64,000 bases of DNA from Microbacterium sp. 18062. Lineage in GTDB: Bacteria > Actinomycetota > Actinomycetes > Actinomycetales > Microbacteriaceae. Numbering within the stretch: the first letter of the stretch is position 1; every line of letters starts with the position of its first letter. Shown here in pieces: positions 51,811 to 60,153 of this stretch. Where the stretch lies: positions 62,001 through 126,000 of the forward strand of contig NZ_CACSKB010000001.1 in assembly GCF_902706225.1 (NCBI RefSeq). The letters run 5' to 3'. Both the position numbers and the translations under genes were made by a program. The notes beneath the pieces were generated by a model, which made no database searches, had not been told where the DNA came from, and worked only from the letters and a program-made list of their open reading frames with translations.

Positions 51811-53805
51811 ATGTCTCGCCCCAGCATGATCGTCCGGATCCGCAGGCTCCCGGTCGGCCCGCGCCTTCTCACGGTGATCGCGCTGCTCGGTCTGAGCCTG
51901 GCGCTCGGCGTCGTGTTCGCGACCGCGCAGTCGGGTGCGAACGCGATGGCGTGGTGGTGGCCGGCCGCGGGGATCGGTGCCGTCGCCGCTCTGTGCGCGC
52001 CGCGCGACCAGGCGGGGTGGGTGATCGGAGTGGCCGCGTTGCTCACCGGTGCGGCCTCGACGCTCGCCGGCCGGCCTGCCGTCGTGATCGTCGCGGGCGT
52101 CGTCGGCACGGTCATCGAGATGGCGGTCGTGGTGTGGGGGCTCTCCCGTCGCGGCGATCCCCTGCCGCAGCTGCAGTCGACGCGCGACGTCGGCAGGCTC
52201 CTGCTCGTCATGACGCTGGCCGCCGCGGCGATCGGGCTGCTGTCCGGTGCCGCGGCCTCGGTCGTCGGCGGGGACTTCTTCGCGAGGCTCGTCGCCGTCA
52301 CCGCATCCCACCTCTCCGCCCTGCTGCTGCTCGTCCCCCTTGCGCTCGTGCCGCTTCCCCGCGTCAGCGGCGTCATCCTCGGAAGAGCGGTGATCCTCGC
52401 CGTCGCTGTGTTCGGGTCGGTCTTCGTCGCGTTCGGACCCTGGCTGATGGCACCGCTCGCCTTCCTGCCGGTGCCGTTGCTGGCGTGGGCGGCGTTCTCC
52501 GCGTCGACTCTCGCGGCGCTGGCCCATGTGCTGCTGGCCGTCACGACGGCGGGGGTGCTGACGGCGGTCGGATGGGGGCCGTTCGCGCACCAGACGGGGG
52601 TCATCACGACGGGCGCGCTGCTGCAGATCTACGCCATCGCGATCGGCGTCACCTGCCTGTTGATCTCGGCGGAGCGCTCGGAGCGGCGGCGTCTTCAAGA
52701 CCGGCATCAGGCGTTCACGCTGTTGCTCAGAGACTCGTTCGAACGCTCGCGCAACGGCGTCGTCATCGTGCAGGAGTCCGCTCCCGGCAGCTGGGGGGTG
52801 TGGGAGATAAACGCCGCGGCCGTGTCGTTGCTCGACCCCGACTTCCGCCCGGACGAGCAGGGGCGCTGGCAGCTGGACCCGAGGTCGCGTCTGAGCACGA
52901 GGCTGTCCGAGGTCGGTGACGTCGCGTCGCGCTTCGACGGCGATGAGCTCGGTGAGGGGCGGCCGCCGACGTCGATCTCGGTCGAGCCGGTGCGCAATGA
53001 CGAACTCGGCCGTGTGCTGCTGCTGTCGGTCGAAGACCTGCGACCGGTGCGAGAGGCCGAGGCCGCGATGCGGGAGCAGCTCGATCGGGAGCGGCGCATC
53101 AGCGAGGCGCTGCGTGCGCTCAACGACCAGCAGGATGCGTTCGTGGCCAGCGTGTCGCACGAACTGCGGACCCCGATCACCTCCATCGTCGGGTACGCGC
53201 AGGAGCTGGAGTTCGAACTCGAGGATCCGCATCTGCGTGAGTACGCCGAAGTGATCACGCGGAACGCCGATCGCCTGACCGGGCTGGTCGACAACGTGCT
53301 GCGGGCGGCGACGATGCCCTCCTCGACGGCGTCGGGCGGCGTAGCGGTCGAGATGGACCTCGCGGACCTCGTTACCCGATGCGTCGCCGACCTGCGCTAC
53401 CGCACCGCGGAGCGTTCGCTGCAGACGGTCGTGCGAGCGGAGCCGGGAATCGTGGTGCGCGTGGACGAGGCGGAGCTGGCACGCGTGCTCACGAATCTGC
53501 TGACCAACGCGATCAAGTTCTCGCCGGTCGGTGCCGCCATCGACGTCGAGGTGTCGACGGATGCGGATGCGGCCGTCGTTCGTATCGCGGACGAGGGCCC
53601 CGGCATCCCCGAGGGCGACCGGGAGCGCATCTTCGAGCGCTTCTACCGCAGTCCGCAGGCGGTTCGGGACGGGATTCCCGGCACCGGCATCGGCCTGTCG
53701 ATCGCCCAGCAGCTCATGGTGACGATGGGCGGCTCGATCCTGCTGGAGCCGCGGCAGCCGCACGGCACGGTCGCCGTCGTGCGCCTGCCGCTCGCGGAGG
53801 CGTAG
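51811..53805 (+). CDS. Membrane histidine kinase with MASE1-like sensor and PAS-like domain
   Basis: 664 residues. Seven or eight helices (about 15-290) form a MASE1-like integral sensor (AMAWWWPAAGIGAVAALCAP); a PAS-like segment spans about 305-420; HisKA has FVASVSHELRTPITSIVGYA; the ATPase has LTNLLTNAIKFSPVG (N), DEGPGIPEGDRERIFERFYR (G1/F) and GTGIGLSIAQQL (G2). The signal is unknown. TATCGT ends 8 nt before the ATG, suggesting a leaderless mRNA. The divergent receiver protein is its probable target. Confidence 0.88.
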   Translation: MSRPSMIVRIRRLPVGPRLLTVIALLGLSLALGVVFATAQSGANAMAWWWPAAGIGAVAALCAPRDQAGWVIGVAALLTGAASTLAGRPAVVIVAGVVGTVIEMAVVVWGLSRRGDPLPQLQSTRDVGRLLLVMTLAAAAIGLLSGAAASVVGGDFFARLVAVTASHLSALLLLVPLALVPLPRVSGVILGRAVILAVAVFGSVFVAFGPWLMAPLAFLPVPLLAWAAFSASTLAALAHVLLAVTTAGVLTAVGWGPFAHQTGVITTGALLQIYAIAIGVTCLLISAERSERRRLQDRHQAFTLLLRDSFERSRNGVVIVQESAPGSWGVWEINAAAVSLLDPDFRPDEQGRWQLDPRSRLSTRLSEVGDVASRFDGDELGEGRPPTSISVEPVRNDELGRVLLLSVEDLRPVREAEAAMREQLDRERRISEALRALNDQQDAFVASVSHELRTPITSIVGYAQELEFELEDPHLREYAEVITRNADRLTGLVDNVLRAATMPSSTASGGVAVEMDLADLVTRCVADLRYRTAERSLQTVVRAEPGIVVRVDEAELARVLTNLLTNAIKFSPVGAAIDVEVSTDADAAVVRIADEGPGIPEGDRERIFERFYRSPQAVRDGIPGTGIGLSIAQQLMVTMGGSILLEPRQPHGTVAVVRLPLAEA

Positions 53806-53820
53806 GCAGGCCAGTGACGC

Positions 53821-54780
53821 TCACCCGAGGAGCGTCTGCTCGACGAGGGTGAGGAACGCATCCTGTCCGCTGGGCGAGCCGAAGGTCATCTCGATGTCGT
53901 AGCCGTGGATCCGGTCCTCCTGCACGAACGGCAGGCTCGTCCAGAGGGCGTTCTGCTGCAGAGCAGCGTCCTGCTCCACGACCACGGCGCCGTCGCGCTG
54001 AACCGAGAACACGACGTCGATGCCGTCCAGCCGGCCGAGCTGTTCGGTGCTCAGGGGCGTGGCGTCACCCGATGGCAGACCGTCCTCGCCCGCGTTCGTG
54101 ATCGGTGCGATGCGCAGGCCCAGGTCGGCGAAGACGAGGCACGGCACGCCGCGGTACTGCGCGGTCGCTTGGCTCTCGTACCAGGCGAGGTCGGCGACGA
54201 CCGGGTCGATTCCGGCGTCGTCGAGGCGGGCGCGGATGTCGGCGATGCGCGCGTCGTAGGCATCGACCCACTGCTGCCACCGGTCCTCGCAGCCGAGATC
54301 GCGCGCCGCCTGCGTCACGCTGTCGCGCCAGTCGCTGCCATCGAAGGCGTTGTACGTGTAGGTCGGGGCGATCTTCTGCAGTTCGCCGTCGAGGTCCTCC
54401 TCGTATCCGAGTCCGTTGAGGATGAAGTCGGGCTCTGCCGCCAGCACGGCCTCGAGGCTGTACTCGGGGAAGTTGCCGAAGGTCTCCAGAGCCTTGACCT
54501 CGGCGGGGAAGAAGTCGGGGAAGGCGGTGTAGTCGTCGCGGATGGGCTGCGTGCCGGCGAGGCTGAATCCGAGTGTTGCGAGGATGTCGACATCGGTCGT
54601 GTAGAAGCCGAGGGCAGCCTGGGGTTCGGCGGGAGCGGAGATCTCGCTGCCCACCGGAGTGGTGATCTCGATCGTCTCCTCCGGGGCCCCGCTGTCGCTC
54701 CCCTCGGAGGGACTCGTGCAGGCGGTCAGGAGGAGACCGGTCGCGGCGAGGACGACCAGCGGGAGGGAACGGGAACGCAT
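53821..54780 (-). CDS. Iron-siderophore ABC transporter substrate-binding lipoprotein
   Basis: 319 residues. The N-terminus MRSRSLPLVVLAATGLLLTA then C is a lipoprotein signal (lipobox LLTAC). The mature part has the FecB/BtuF-like class III fold: VDILATLGFSLAGTQPIRDD, AAEPDFILNG and a late QEDRIHGYDIEMTFGSPSGQ. GGAAGA precedes ATG 54780. No permease or ATPase is next to it, so it must use partners encoded elsewhere. A DtxR-type iron box lies 42 bp upstream of the start, indicating iron-repressed expression. Confidence 0.88.
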   Translation of the reverse strand: MRSRSLPLVVLAATGLLLTACTSPSEGSDSGAPEETIEITTPVGSEISAPAEPQAALGFYTTDVDILATLGFSLAGTQPIRDDYTAFPDFFPAEVKALETFGNFPEYSLEAVLAAEPDFILNGLGYEEDLDGELQKIAPTYTYNAFDGSDWRDSVTQAARDLGCEDRWQQWVDAYDARIADIRARLDDAGIDPVVADLAWYESQATAQYRGVPCLVFADLGLRIAPITNAGEDGLPSGDATPLSTEQLGRLDGIDVVFSVQRDGAVVVEQDAALQQNALWTSLPFVQEDRIHGYDIEMTFGSPSGQDAFLTLVEQTLLG

Positions 54781-54821
54781 GGGATAGGTCTTCCGTCGGG
54801 AGGGTGAGATATCGCGCCGGA

Positions 54822-54840
54822 TTAGGTGTGGCTTACCTAT
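54822..54840. promoter_or_regulatory. DtxR/IdeR-type iron box
   Basis: TTAGGTGTGGCTTACCTAT matches the 19-bp iron-box consensus TTAGGTTAGGCTAACCTAA at 15 of 19 positions, keeping both TTAGGT and ACCTA half-site cores. It lies between the stop codon of the AraC gene and the lipoprotein start, in promoter position for the lipoprotein. Confidence 0.7.
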
Positions 54841-54882
54841 TGTGTCGTGGCCGTTTGTCACCAGTCGGACGTCATATGTCGC

Positions 54883-55662
54883 CTAAGCGCCAATCTTTCG
54901 CATTTTGGACTGGCCCGACGCGAACTCGCCCGGTGTCACTCCGATCTCGCGTCGGAATGCCTGCACGAAGGCGCTCGGTGTAGCGTAACCGGCCCGGCGG
55001 GCGACGTTCGTCACGCTCTGGTCGGCCGCAAGCCATTCGATGGAGCGGCGCATACGGGCACGCGTGCGCCAGCGGGTGAAGCTGAGGCCGGTCTCGGCCG
55101 TGAACAGCCGTGAGAGGTTCCGGGGACTCGAACCGACGATGCGCCCCCAGTCGTCGAGGCCGCGTCCCTCGGCGGGATCCGCCAGGATGGCCTCGGCGAC
55201 CGCGCGGATGCGGCTGTCCGTCGGGAGCGGCAGATCGACGGTTGCGATCTCGACCGGATCGATCAGCTCGAACACGAGTTCCTCCGCGTGCAGCCGAGCG
55301 GTGTCCGTGAGGTGGGGAGCCGACTCGAGCCGCTCGAGCAGTGCGCGCACCACATCCGGGATCGCGACGGCGGTCACGGCAGGGGCGACGGCATCGACGG
55401 TGCGGAGCATGAACGTGCACCGGAAGGTTGTGCCGGCCGCAGCGACGACGCGATGCCTGACGGCAGCCGGGATCCACAGACCGAGCAGGCTCGGAATCGC
55501 GAAGTATCCCTCGTCGGTCTCGACCGTCAGCGCTCCGCTGCAGCCCCACACCAGTTCGTGCAACTCGGGATGCACGTGCGGCTCCCACTCGACCCGGTCA
55601 CCGACCGAGAAACGATTCGTGCCGATGCGCCACGTCGAGCGATCAGGTTCACTCCGCGACAT
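54883..55662 (-). CDS. AraC-family regulator of siderophore uptake (probable)
   Basis: 259 residues. A cupin-like N-terminal half (FSVGDRVEWEPHVHPELHEL with metal-type His residues, IPAAVRHRVVAAAGTTF) and a C-terminal double HTH: GLDDWGRIVGSSPRNLSRLF and SVTNVARRAGYATPSAFVQA, ending REIGVTPGEFASG. ATG 55662 is favoured; an upstream ATG at 55758 would add 32 residues of poor quality. It lies 102 bp upstream of the iron-regulated lipoprotein gene on the same strand and probably controls it in response to a siderophore; that is inferred. Confidence 0.8.
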   Translation of the reverse strand: MSRSEPDRSTWRIGTNRFSVGDRVEWEPHVHPELHELVWGCSGALTVETDEGYFAIPSLLGLWIPAAVRHRVVAAAGTTFRCTFMLRTVDAVAPAVTAVAIPDVVRALLERLESAPHLTDTARLHAEELVFELIDPVEIATVDLPLPTDSRIRAVAEAILADPAEGRGLDDWGRIVGSSPRNLSRLFTAETGLSFTRWRTRARMRRSIEWLAADQSVTNVARRAGYATPSAFVQAFRREIGVTPGEFASGQSKMRKIGA

Positions 55663-55797
55663 TGACGGCCCATCTGTTGCATCTCGGCTCACTACGCGCA
55701 CAACCGTAACGTCTCCCGGTCGCAGCAGCCTCTCTGGCAGCCGGACGAGACAAGACACTGCGCAGCCCCTGACGTCGTCTCGGCATTCGGTGAGCGA

Positions 55798-57085
55798 TCA
55801 GCGGATGCCGACATCGGGGCCGGCCCGCATCGTGGCCCATGCTCGGAACGCGGAGCGCCCTCCGGGTCGCCATGTGCGCGTCGGATCGATCCATCCCGGT
55901 GGTCGTACTCATGGCACTCCGCGCCGCATCTCGATCGTCCATCCGCCGATGTCGATCGTGCGATGGGGATGCCAGCACAAAGCCACGCCGTTGCTCGTAT
56001 GGGTCGGTCCGCCTCGTGGATGTTCGATGACATGGTGGATCTCGCACCACGATGCGGGCACGTGGCACCCGGGAATCACACATTCTCCGTCGTGCACCGT
56101 GATCGCGCGTCCCTGGTGGGCGGTGAAGATGCGTTGCGGGCCGCCGAGCTCGACGATGCGCCCCGATCCGTCGATCCCGAGCCGTTGCACGGCTCCCGCG
56201 CACGCTGTCTGGCGAGCGACGGATGCGGACACCGCCGCGCCGTCCTGCGCGCCACCCTGCAGAAACGCGACGCCGTGCGAGTCGTCGAGCTGGTCAGGGG
56301 TCCGGGACGAACCGCGGACCCTCTCCGGCCTTCGGGTTCGTGTACGCGTCGAGCAGGAGCTGGAGTTGCGCTGCGACCTCGGGCAGCAGCGCGCCGTTGA
56401 ACGGGACGACTCCGTCGCGCTGACGCCCCAGGTGGATCCCCCGCTTGCGCTGCGCGCGTTCCTCGTCCGGGAGGGCGCCGTCGGGGTCGAGGAACAGCGC
56501 CCGCGTCTGCGCCATCATGCGGACGTCATCGCACGGCTCGCCGGCCTGCGCGGCCGCGACGAGCTCGTGCTCGGCGGCGTGGACGCCGTCGACTCCCTCG
56601 ATCGCGTCGATCACGCTGCCCCGATCGAGAACCGGCCCGAGCTCACCGACGATCGCGGCGGCGGCATCGGTCGAGAGCGTGCCGTCGGCGAGGGCAGCTC
56701 GAACACGGGGGAACGCGCCCGGAAGAAGCTCGCCGGTGAGCGTGACGGCTGGCCGGATCCGTTCGGCAAGCCGCACTCGCGCGCGGGCGGTACGCCCGGA
56801 CACGAGCGCCGTGCGCTCGATCACCTCGGCCGGGGTACGGCATCCGAGCCGTGTCGAGAGATGCCCCGGACCGAGGTCGGGCCGGGAACGATCGGCGATC
56901 TCGCCCGCAGCGAGCACCCGCACGCCGTCTATCGACCGTCCCAGTCGTTCGGTCTCGCGGAGGAGCGTGAGGAGGTCCTGGTCTCCCAAGGCGGCCAGCG
57001 CTCCCGGCTCGGTGAACACCGCCAGGGTGCTGCGCAGCGTCGCGGCCGCCTCATCGAGGGAGGTCTGCGATGCTGTCGCCGTCAT
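55798..57085 (-). pseudogene. DUF222 / HNH endonuclease gene with a frameshift and a nonsense codon
   Basis: From ATG 57085 the first 263 residues are a DUF222 domain (LTLLRETERLGRSIDGVRVL, CDDVRMMAQTRALFLDPDG) that ends at 56294 after RFVPDP. A one-base shift there restores the expected DQLDDSHGVAFLQGG and the HNH domain (CVIPGCHVPASWCEIHHVIE, NGVALCWHPHRTIDIGGW). At 55909-55911 an in-frame TGA interrupts the typical end, after which VRPPGWIDPTRTWRPGG continues to a stop at 55798. Two separate lesions argue for decay over sequencing error. The family is the 13E12-like group common in actinobacteria, with unproven nuclease function. Confidence 0.8.
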
Positions 57086-57226
57086 ACCTCCATTATGAAG
57101 AGGGCCTCCGACATCGCTGCCACATGAAAATCCAGGTCACAGCCCTAAAAGCTGTGGATAACCGCGGTGGTCTGGATCGCTGTGGAGGACAGGATGCGGC
57201 AGGGCGACCACGATGCGTCGGGCTTC

Positions 57227-57880
57227 TCAGCGGGCGGTGAACCGTGCGTCGACGGACGCGCTCACGACCACGTCGTCGGGCCGCAGATCGATGCCTGCAC
57301 CGCCCGCCTCCGCCGCCATCGCCCGCATCATCCGGGGAGCGGACGGCGTGGACTCGGGTGAGAGCAGTCCGGTGTCGGCGACGGCGATCGGGGTCACGGT
57401 GCTGAGCCCCAAAGCCGACGCATAGGCTGCTGCGCGCGTGACGGCGTCGAGCACCGCGGCCGCGGCGACACGGTCGCGGGCGGCCGCGGCGGTGCGTTCG
57501 CTCAGCTCCCAGGCGACGTTTTCGACCTGGGCGCCGTCGTGGCGGGCGAGGTCGTCGACCCACGCCGACAGGGCGGCGGGATCGGCGAAGGTCGCGACGA
57601 GCTCCACGCTCGCGTGGTGCACGGGGGCGAGCCGGGTTCCCTCCGGCGCCCAAGGGCGCTCGGTCCAGACGTTCGCACGCGAACTCGTCCAGCGCACGAG
57701 AGATCCCGCCTCATGGCGTGCATCGAGATCGGCACGGATGGGTGTCGCGGTGGCGGCGAGCTGTTCGACCACCGCCCCGCGTTCGCGTCCCTCGGCGCGC
57801 ACGGTGACGCGGACGATCCCGTGTTCGGCGGGAAGGCGTTCTTCGTGGTCGCCGCGGACCGTGATGGTGACCTCACTCAT
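57227..57880 (-). CDS. SIMPL-domain (DUF541) protein
   Basis: 217 residues. MSEVTITVRGDHEERLPAEH at the start, the mid-region VENVAWELSERTAAAARDRV and AVLDAVTRAAAYASALGL, then the last strand DVVVSASVDARFTAR are the SIMPL pattern. There is no signal peptide, unlike many family members, so it should be cytosolic. The function is unknown; some homologues act in signalling or oxidative stress. It lies 54 bp before the siderophore reductase gene on the opposite side of the promoter and shares its orientation. Confidence 0.78.
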   Translation of the reverse strand: MSEVTITVRGDHEERLPAEHGIVRVTVRAEGRERGAVVEQLAATATPIRADLDARHEAGSLVRWTSSRANVWTERPWAPEGTRLAPVHHASVELVATFADPAALSAWVDDLARHDGAQVENVAWELSERTAAAARDRVAAAAVLDAVTRAAAYASALGLSTVTPIAVADTGLLSPESTPSAPRMMRAMAAEAGGAGIDLRPDDVVVSASVDARFTAR

Positions 57881-57934
57881 GGTGGCGACTCTACGCGGCG
57901 CTCCGGAGCGATCGCTGGGTGCGGGCGAAGGATG

Positions 57935-58747
57935 TCAGGCCGGGAAGATCTGCCCGACGGGGAGCCGCTTCTCGGCCTGGAAGGCGTCCTCGGTGCGACC
58001 CGCGGCCCAGTACGCCGACAGCGACAGATCGGCGCGTTGCACGCCGCGCGTGGCGAGGAGCGGCCGGAGCGTCTTCATGGCGCCGCGTTCGCCGTGCGCG
58101 AAGACCTGCACGCGCCCTTCGGGCCAGGGGAGCGCCTCGACGGCGGCGACGAGCTCGGCGCCCGGCTCGTCGTGGTTCTCGTCGACCCAGGTCACCTGGC
58201 CGGATGCGGGCAGTTCGAGGCGGTGCTCAGCCGAACGCGTCTCGACGATGGCCGTCGCGGTTCTGCCTTCCGGCAGTGCCTCGAGGGCAGAGGCGATGGC
58301 CGGGATGGCGGACTCGTCGCCGATCAGCACGATATGGTCCGCGGTGAGATCGGGGGAGTAGCCGCCGCCGGGAGGCGAGATCGTCAGCCGGTCGCCGGGC
58401 TGGGCGGATGCGGCCCAGGGGCCTGCGACTCCCGTGTCGCCGTGCACGACGAAATCGATGTCCAGGGTGCCCCGCCCGGGGTCGACGCCGCGGATCGTGT
58501 ACGTGCGGATGGCTGGCAGCTGGTCGAAGGTCAGCTCGTCGCGCAGCGTCGCGAGGTCGTACGGAGGCTGGAGGGCGCTTCCCGCCGGCGGGAAGTAGAG
58601 CTTCGCGTACTTGTCGGTCTCGGGCCGGTCGGAGAAGTCGGCGAAGCCGGGGCCGCCCAGCGTGATGCGCACGAGCCCGGGGGTGGGCCAGGTGGTGCCG
58701 ATGACCTCGAGGGTCGCTTGAGTGGAGGGGCGTCGAGGTGAGGTCAC
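57935..58747 (-). CDS. Siderophore-interacting flavoprotein reductase
   Basis: 270 residues. FAD-binding domain with LPAIRTYTIRGVDPGRGTLD (R-x-Y-T) and VVHGDTGVAGPWAASAQPGD, then the SIP C-terminal domain IVLIGDESAIPAIASALEAL, VQVFAHGERGAMKTLRPLLA and LSAYWAAGRTED. Such enzymes release iron from ferric siderophores in the cytosol using NAD(P)H. GTG 58747 lies 6 nt behind a minus-strand TACGAT, so a leaderless start is likely. It complements the siderophore-binding lipoprotein about 3 kb away. Confidence 0.9.
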   Translation of the reverse strand: MTSPRRPSTQATLEVIGTTWPTPGLVRITLGGPGFADFSDRPETDKYAKLYFPPAGSALQPPYDLATLRDELTFDQLPAIRTYTIRGVDPGRGTLDIDFVVHGDTGVAGPWAASAQPGDRLTISPPGGGYSPDLTADHIVLIGDESAIPAIASALEALPEGRTATAIVETRSAEHRLELPASGQVTWVDENHDEPGAELVAAVEALPWPEGRVQVFAHGERGAMKTLRPLLATRGVQRADLSLSAYWAAGRTEDAFQAEKRLPVGQIFPA

Positions 58748-58844
58748 CCTTAGATCGTACCGGGGCTGCCGAGGCGGGGCCCCGCGCACGGATGCGGAAT
58801 GGTGCGGGCGCCGCATCCGTTGTAGTCTGTACTGCTCGGGTGTC

Positions 58845-58872
58845 TTGACCTCCGAGATGACAACTCCACAGT
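58845..58872 (+). promoter_or_regulatory. Probable promoter of ssrA (tmRNA)
   Basis: TTGACC (58845-58850) is followed after 16 nt by CACAGT (58867-58872). The mature tmRNA starts at 58904, leaving a short 5' leader that RNase P would remove. The -10 match is moderate. Confidence 0.45.
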
Positions 58873-58903
58873 GCGACAGTGGCCCCTTCGCAAGAAGGAT
58901 CAC

Positions 58904-59274
58904 GGGGATGATCGGTTTCGACATCGCCTGCGAATCTGCGAGAAGCGGGCCGAGGATGCGGGGTTATCTCGTTAACGCTCCCTGCAAAACCAATAAGTGC
59001 CGAATCCAAGCGCACTGACTTCGCCCTCGCTGCATAAGCGAGCCCGATAGTCCGTCAGACCGTGTGTGATCCCGCCACGGAGCCTGGCGTCATCTAGGGA
59101 TCTTGCTGTGCGACGGTGTCTGGACGTCGTGCGGGACTCTTTCCAGGCTGGGCTTGTCGACTTAGGTGTCTGTGACAAAGGTCGGAGCCGAGCAGAACGT
59201 CTGCACAGACTGCGCCCGGAGAAGACGCCGTATCTCAGCGATGGACGGGGGTTCGATTCCCCCCATCTCCACCA
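58904..59274 (+). ncRNA. ssrA: Transfer-messenger RNA (tmRNA)
   Basis: 371 nt. The 5' end GGGGATGATCGGTTTCGAC and the 3' end GGTTCGATTCCCCCCATCTC then CACCA are diagnostic; GGGGATG pairs with CATCTCC to form the acceptor stem, and CCA is encoded. The tag reading frame begins at GCA after GCTCCCT and encodes AKPISAESKRTDFALAA before TAA, ending in the ALAA degron. It works with SmpB (50858) to free stalled ribosomes and mark proteins for proteolysis. A hairpin terminator follows at 59298. Confidence 0.96.
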
Positions 59275-59297
59275 AGGCCGTTGTCGCACGAGGAAGT

Positions 59298-59330
59298 CCC
59301 TCGATCCCAGATGAACACTGGGATCGAGGG
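59298..59330 (+). terminator. Intrinsic terminator of tmRNA
   Basis: CCCTCGATCCCAG (59298-59310) and its exact complement (59318-59330) form a 13-bp stem with a 7-nt loop, followed by GCTTTCGTCG. It lies 23 bp past the mature 3' end and also faces the convergent HxlR gene. Confidence 0.85.
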
Positions 59331-59396
59331 GCTTTCGTCGTTCCTGGAGTCGGGCGCCGCGTTCTGGCCGTGCGAGAGTGCGCTCCGCTCGTGGAT

Positions 59397-59885
59397 TCAT
59401 CGGTCCTCCTGCGCGGCGGCGAAGGCCGCGTCGAGGCGTTCCAGCGGCCCGGGCCCATCGTGCGGCTTCGGCTCGGCGCCAAGGTGCCGAACGCGGAGCT
59501 CGTCCATGAACGCCTCGATGAACGCCGGCCCCTCGACCCTCATGAGCTCTTGCCGTGTTCGCAGCTCGACGCTGCCGCGGCGCCAGTCGAGGCCCCAGTC
59601 GCCGAGGGCGACGATGATCGGGAGGGTCTGGATGCCGGCCTCGGTGAGGCTGTATCGCGCGCGCTGCCCCCGGGCCGCGTCCTCGCGGGTGAGGATGCCC
59701 GCGCCGACGAGACGCTTCAGGCGGTCCGCGAGGATGTTCGATGCGATCCCCTCGATCGAGCCGGTGAGCAGTTCCCTGAAGTAGCGGCGGTCGCCGAAGA
59801 TCACGTCGCGCAGCACCAGGAAGGACCACTGGTCGCCGAGGGCTTCGACGGCGGCGTTGATCGGACATCCGGAACGCGGATCCAC
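59397..59885 (-). CDS. HxlR-family transcriptional regulator
   Basis: 162 residues. The HxlR winged helix is clear: CPINAAVEALGDQWSFLVLR, DVIFGDRRYFRELLTG, IASNILADRLKRLVGAGIL and RYSLTEAGIQTLPIIVALGD; Cys 7 (C in SGCPI) is the position that senses aldehydes or oxidants in the family. GTG 59885 has AGGAG about 5 nt upstream. It is divergent from two DHFR-family genes across a 23-bp dyad, so it probably represses them and itself. Confidence 0.87.
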   Translation of the reverse strand: MDPRSGCPINAAVEALGDQWSFLVLRDVIFGDRRYFRELLTGSIEGIASNILADRLKRLVGAGILTREDAARGQRARYSLTEAGIQTLPIIVALGDWGLDWRRGSVELRTRQELMRVEGPAFIEAFMDELRVRHLGAEPKPHDGPGPLERLDAAFAAAQEDR

Positions 59886-59919
59886 GGCTCCTCCTTGACT
59901 GCTCTCGAGGCGTCACTAT

Positions 59920-59942
59920 AGTGATTGCAAGTCACAATCACT
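59920..59942. promoter_or_regulatory. HxlR-type operator
   Basis: AGTGATTG (59920-59927) and its exact complement CAATCACT (59935-59942) flank a 7-bp spacer in the 71-bp divergent gap. It lies just before the AGGA ribosome site of the DHFR-like remnant and 35 bp from the regulator's start. Confidence 0.65.
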
Positions 59943-59956
59943 TGGAAGGACCGCCC

Positions 59957-60149
59957 ATGGCCGTGCGTGTCGACCTCGACGTCTCTCTCGACGGATTCGC
60001 GACCGCTGCCGACCAGATCCTCGAGAACCCGATGTGCCCGGACTGGTCGCGACCGGTGTCGGCCTACGCGGCGACGCGCACGGTCGGGATTCCAGGTCAC
60101 GGGCGAGACCGCCGAGAGCGGCACGATCCATCTGACGTTCCGGAGATGA
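59957..60149 (+). pseudogene. DHFR/RibD-C family gene reduced to its two ends by an internal deletion
   Basis: From ATG 59957 (GGAAGGA 6 nt upstream) the protein begins MAVRVDLDVSLDGFATAADQ through DWSRPVSAYAATRT, the N-terminus of a DHFR-like reductase. At about 60085-60090 the frame shifts by one, and the other frame continues GFQVTGETAESGTIHLTFRR and stops at 60149, the C-terminus of the same family. The middle of about 130-150 residues is gone. The unshifted frame runs to 60157 with a meaningless tail. Promoter, ribosome site and operator are intact, so a short product may still be made. Confidence 0.75.
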
Positions 60150-60153
60150 GGGC

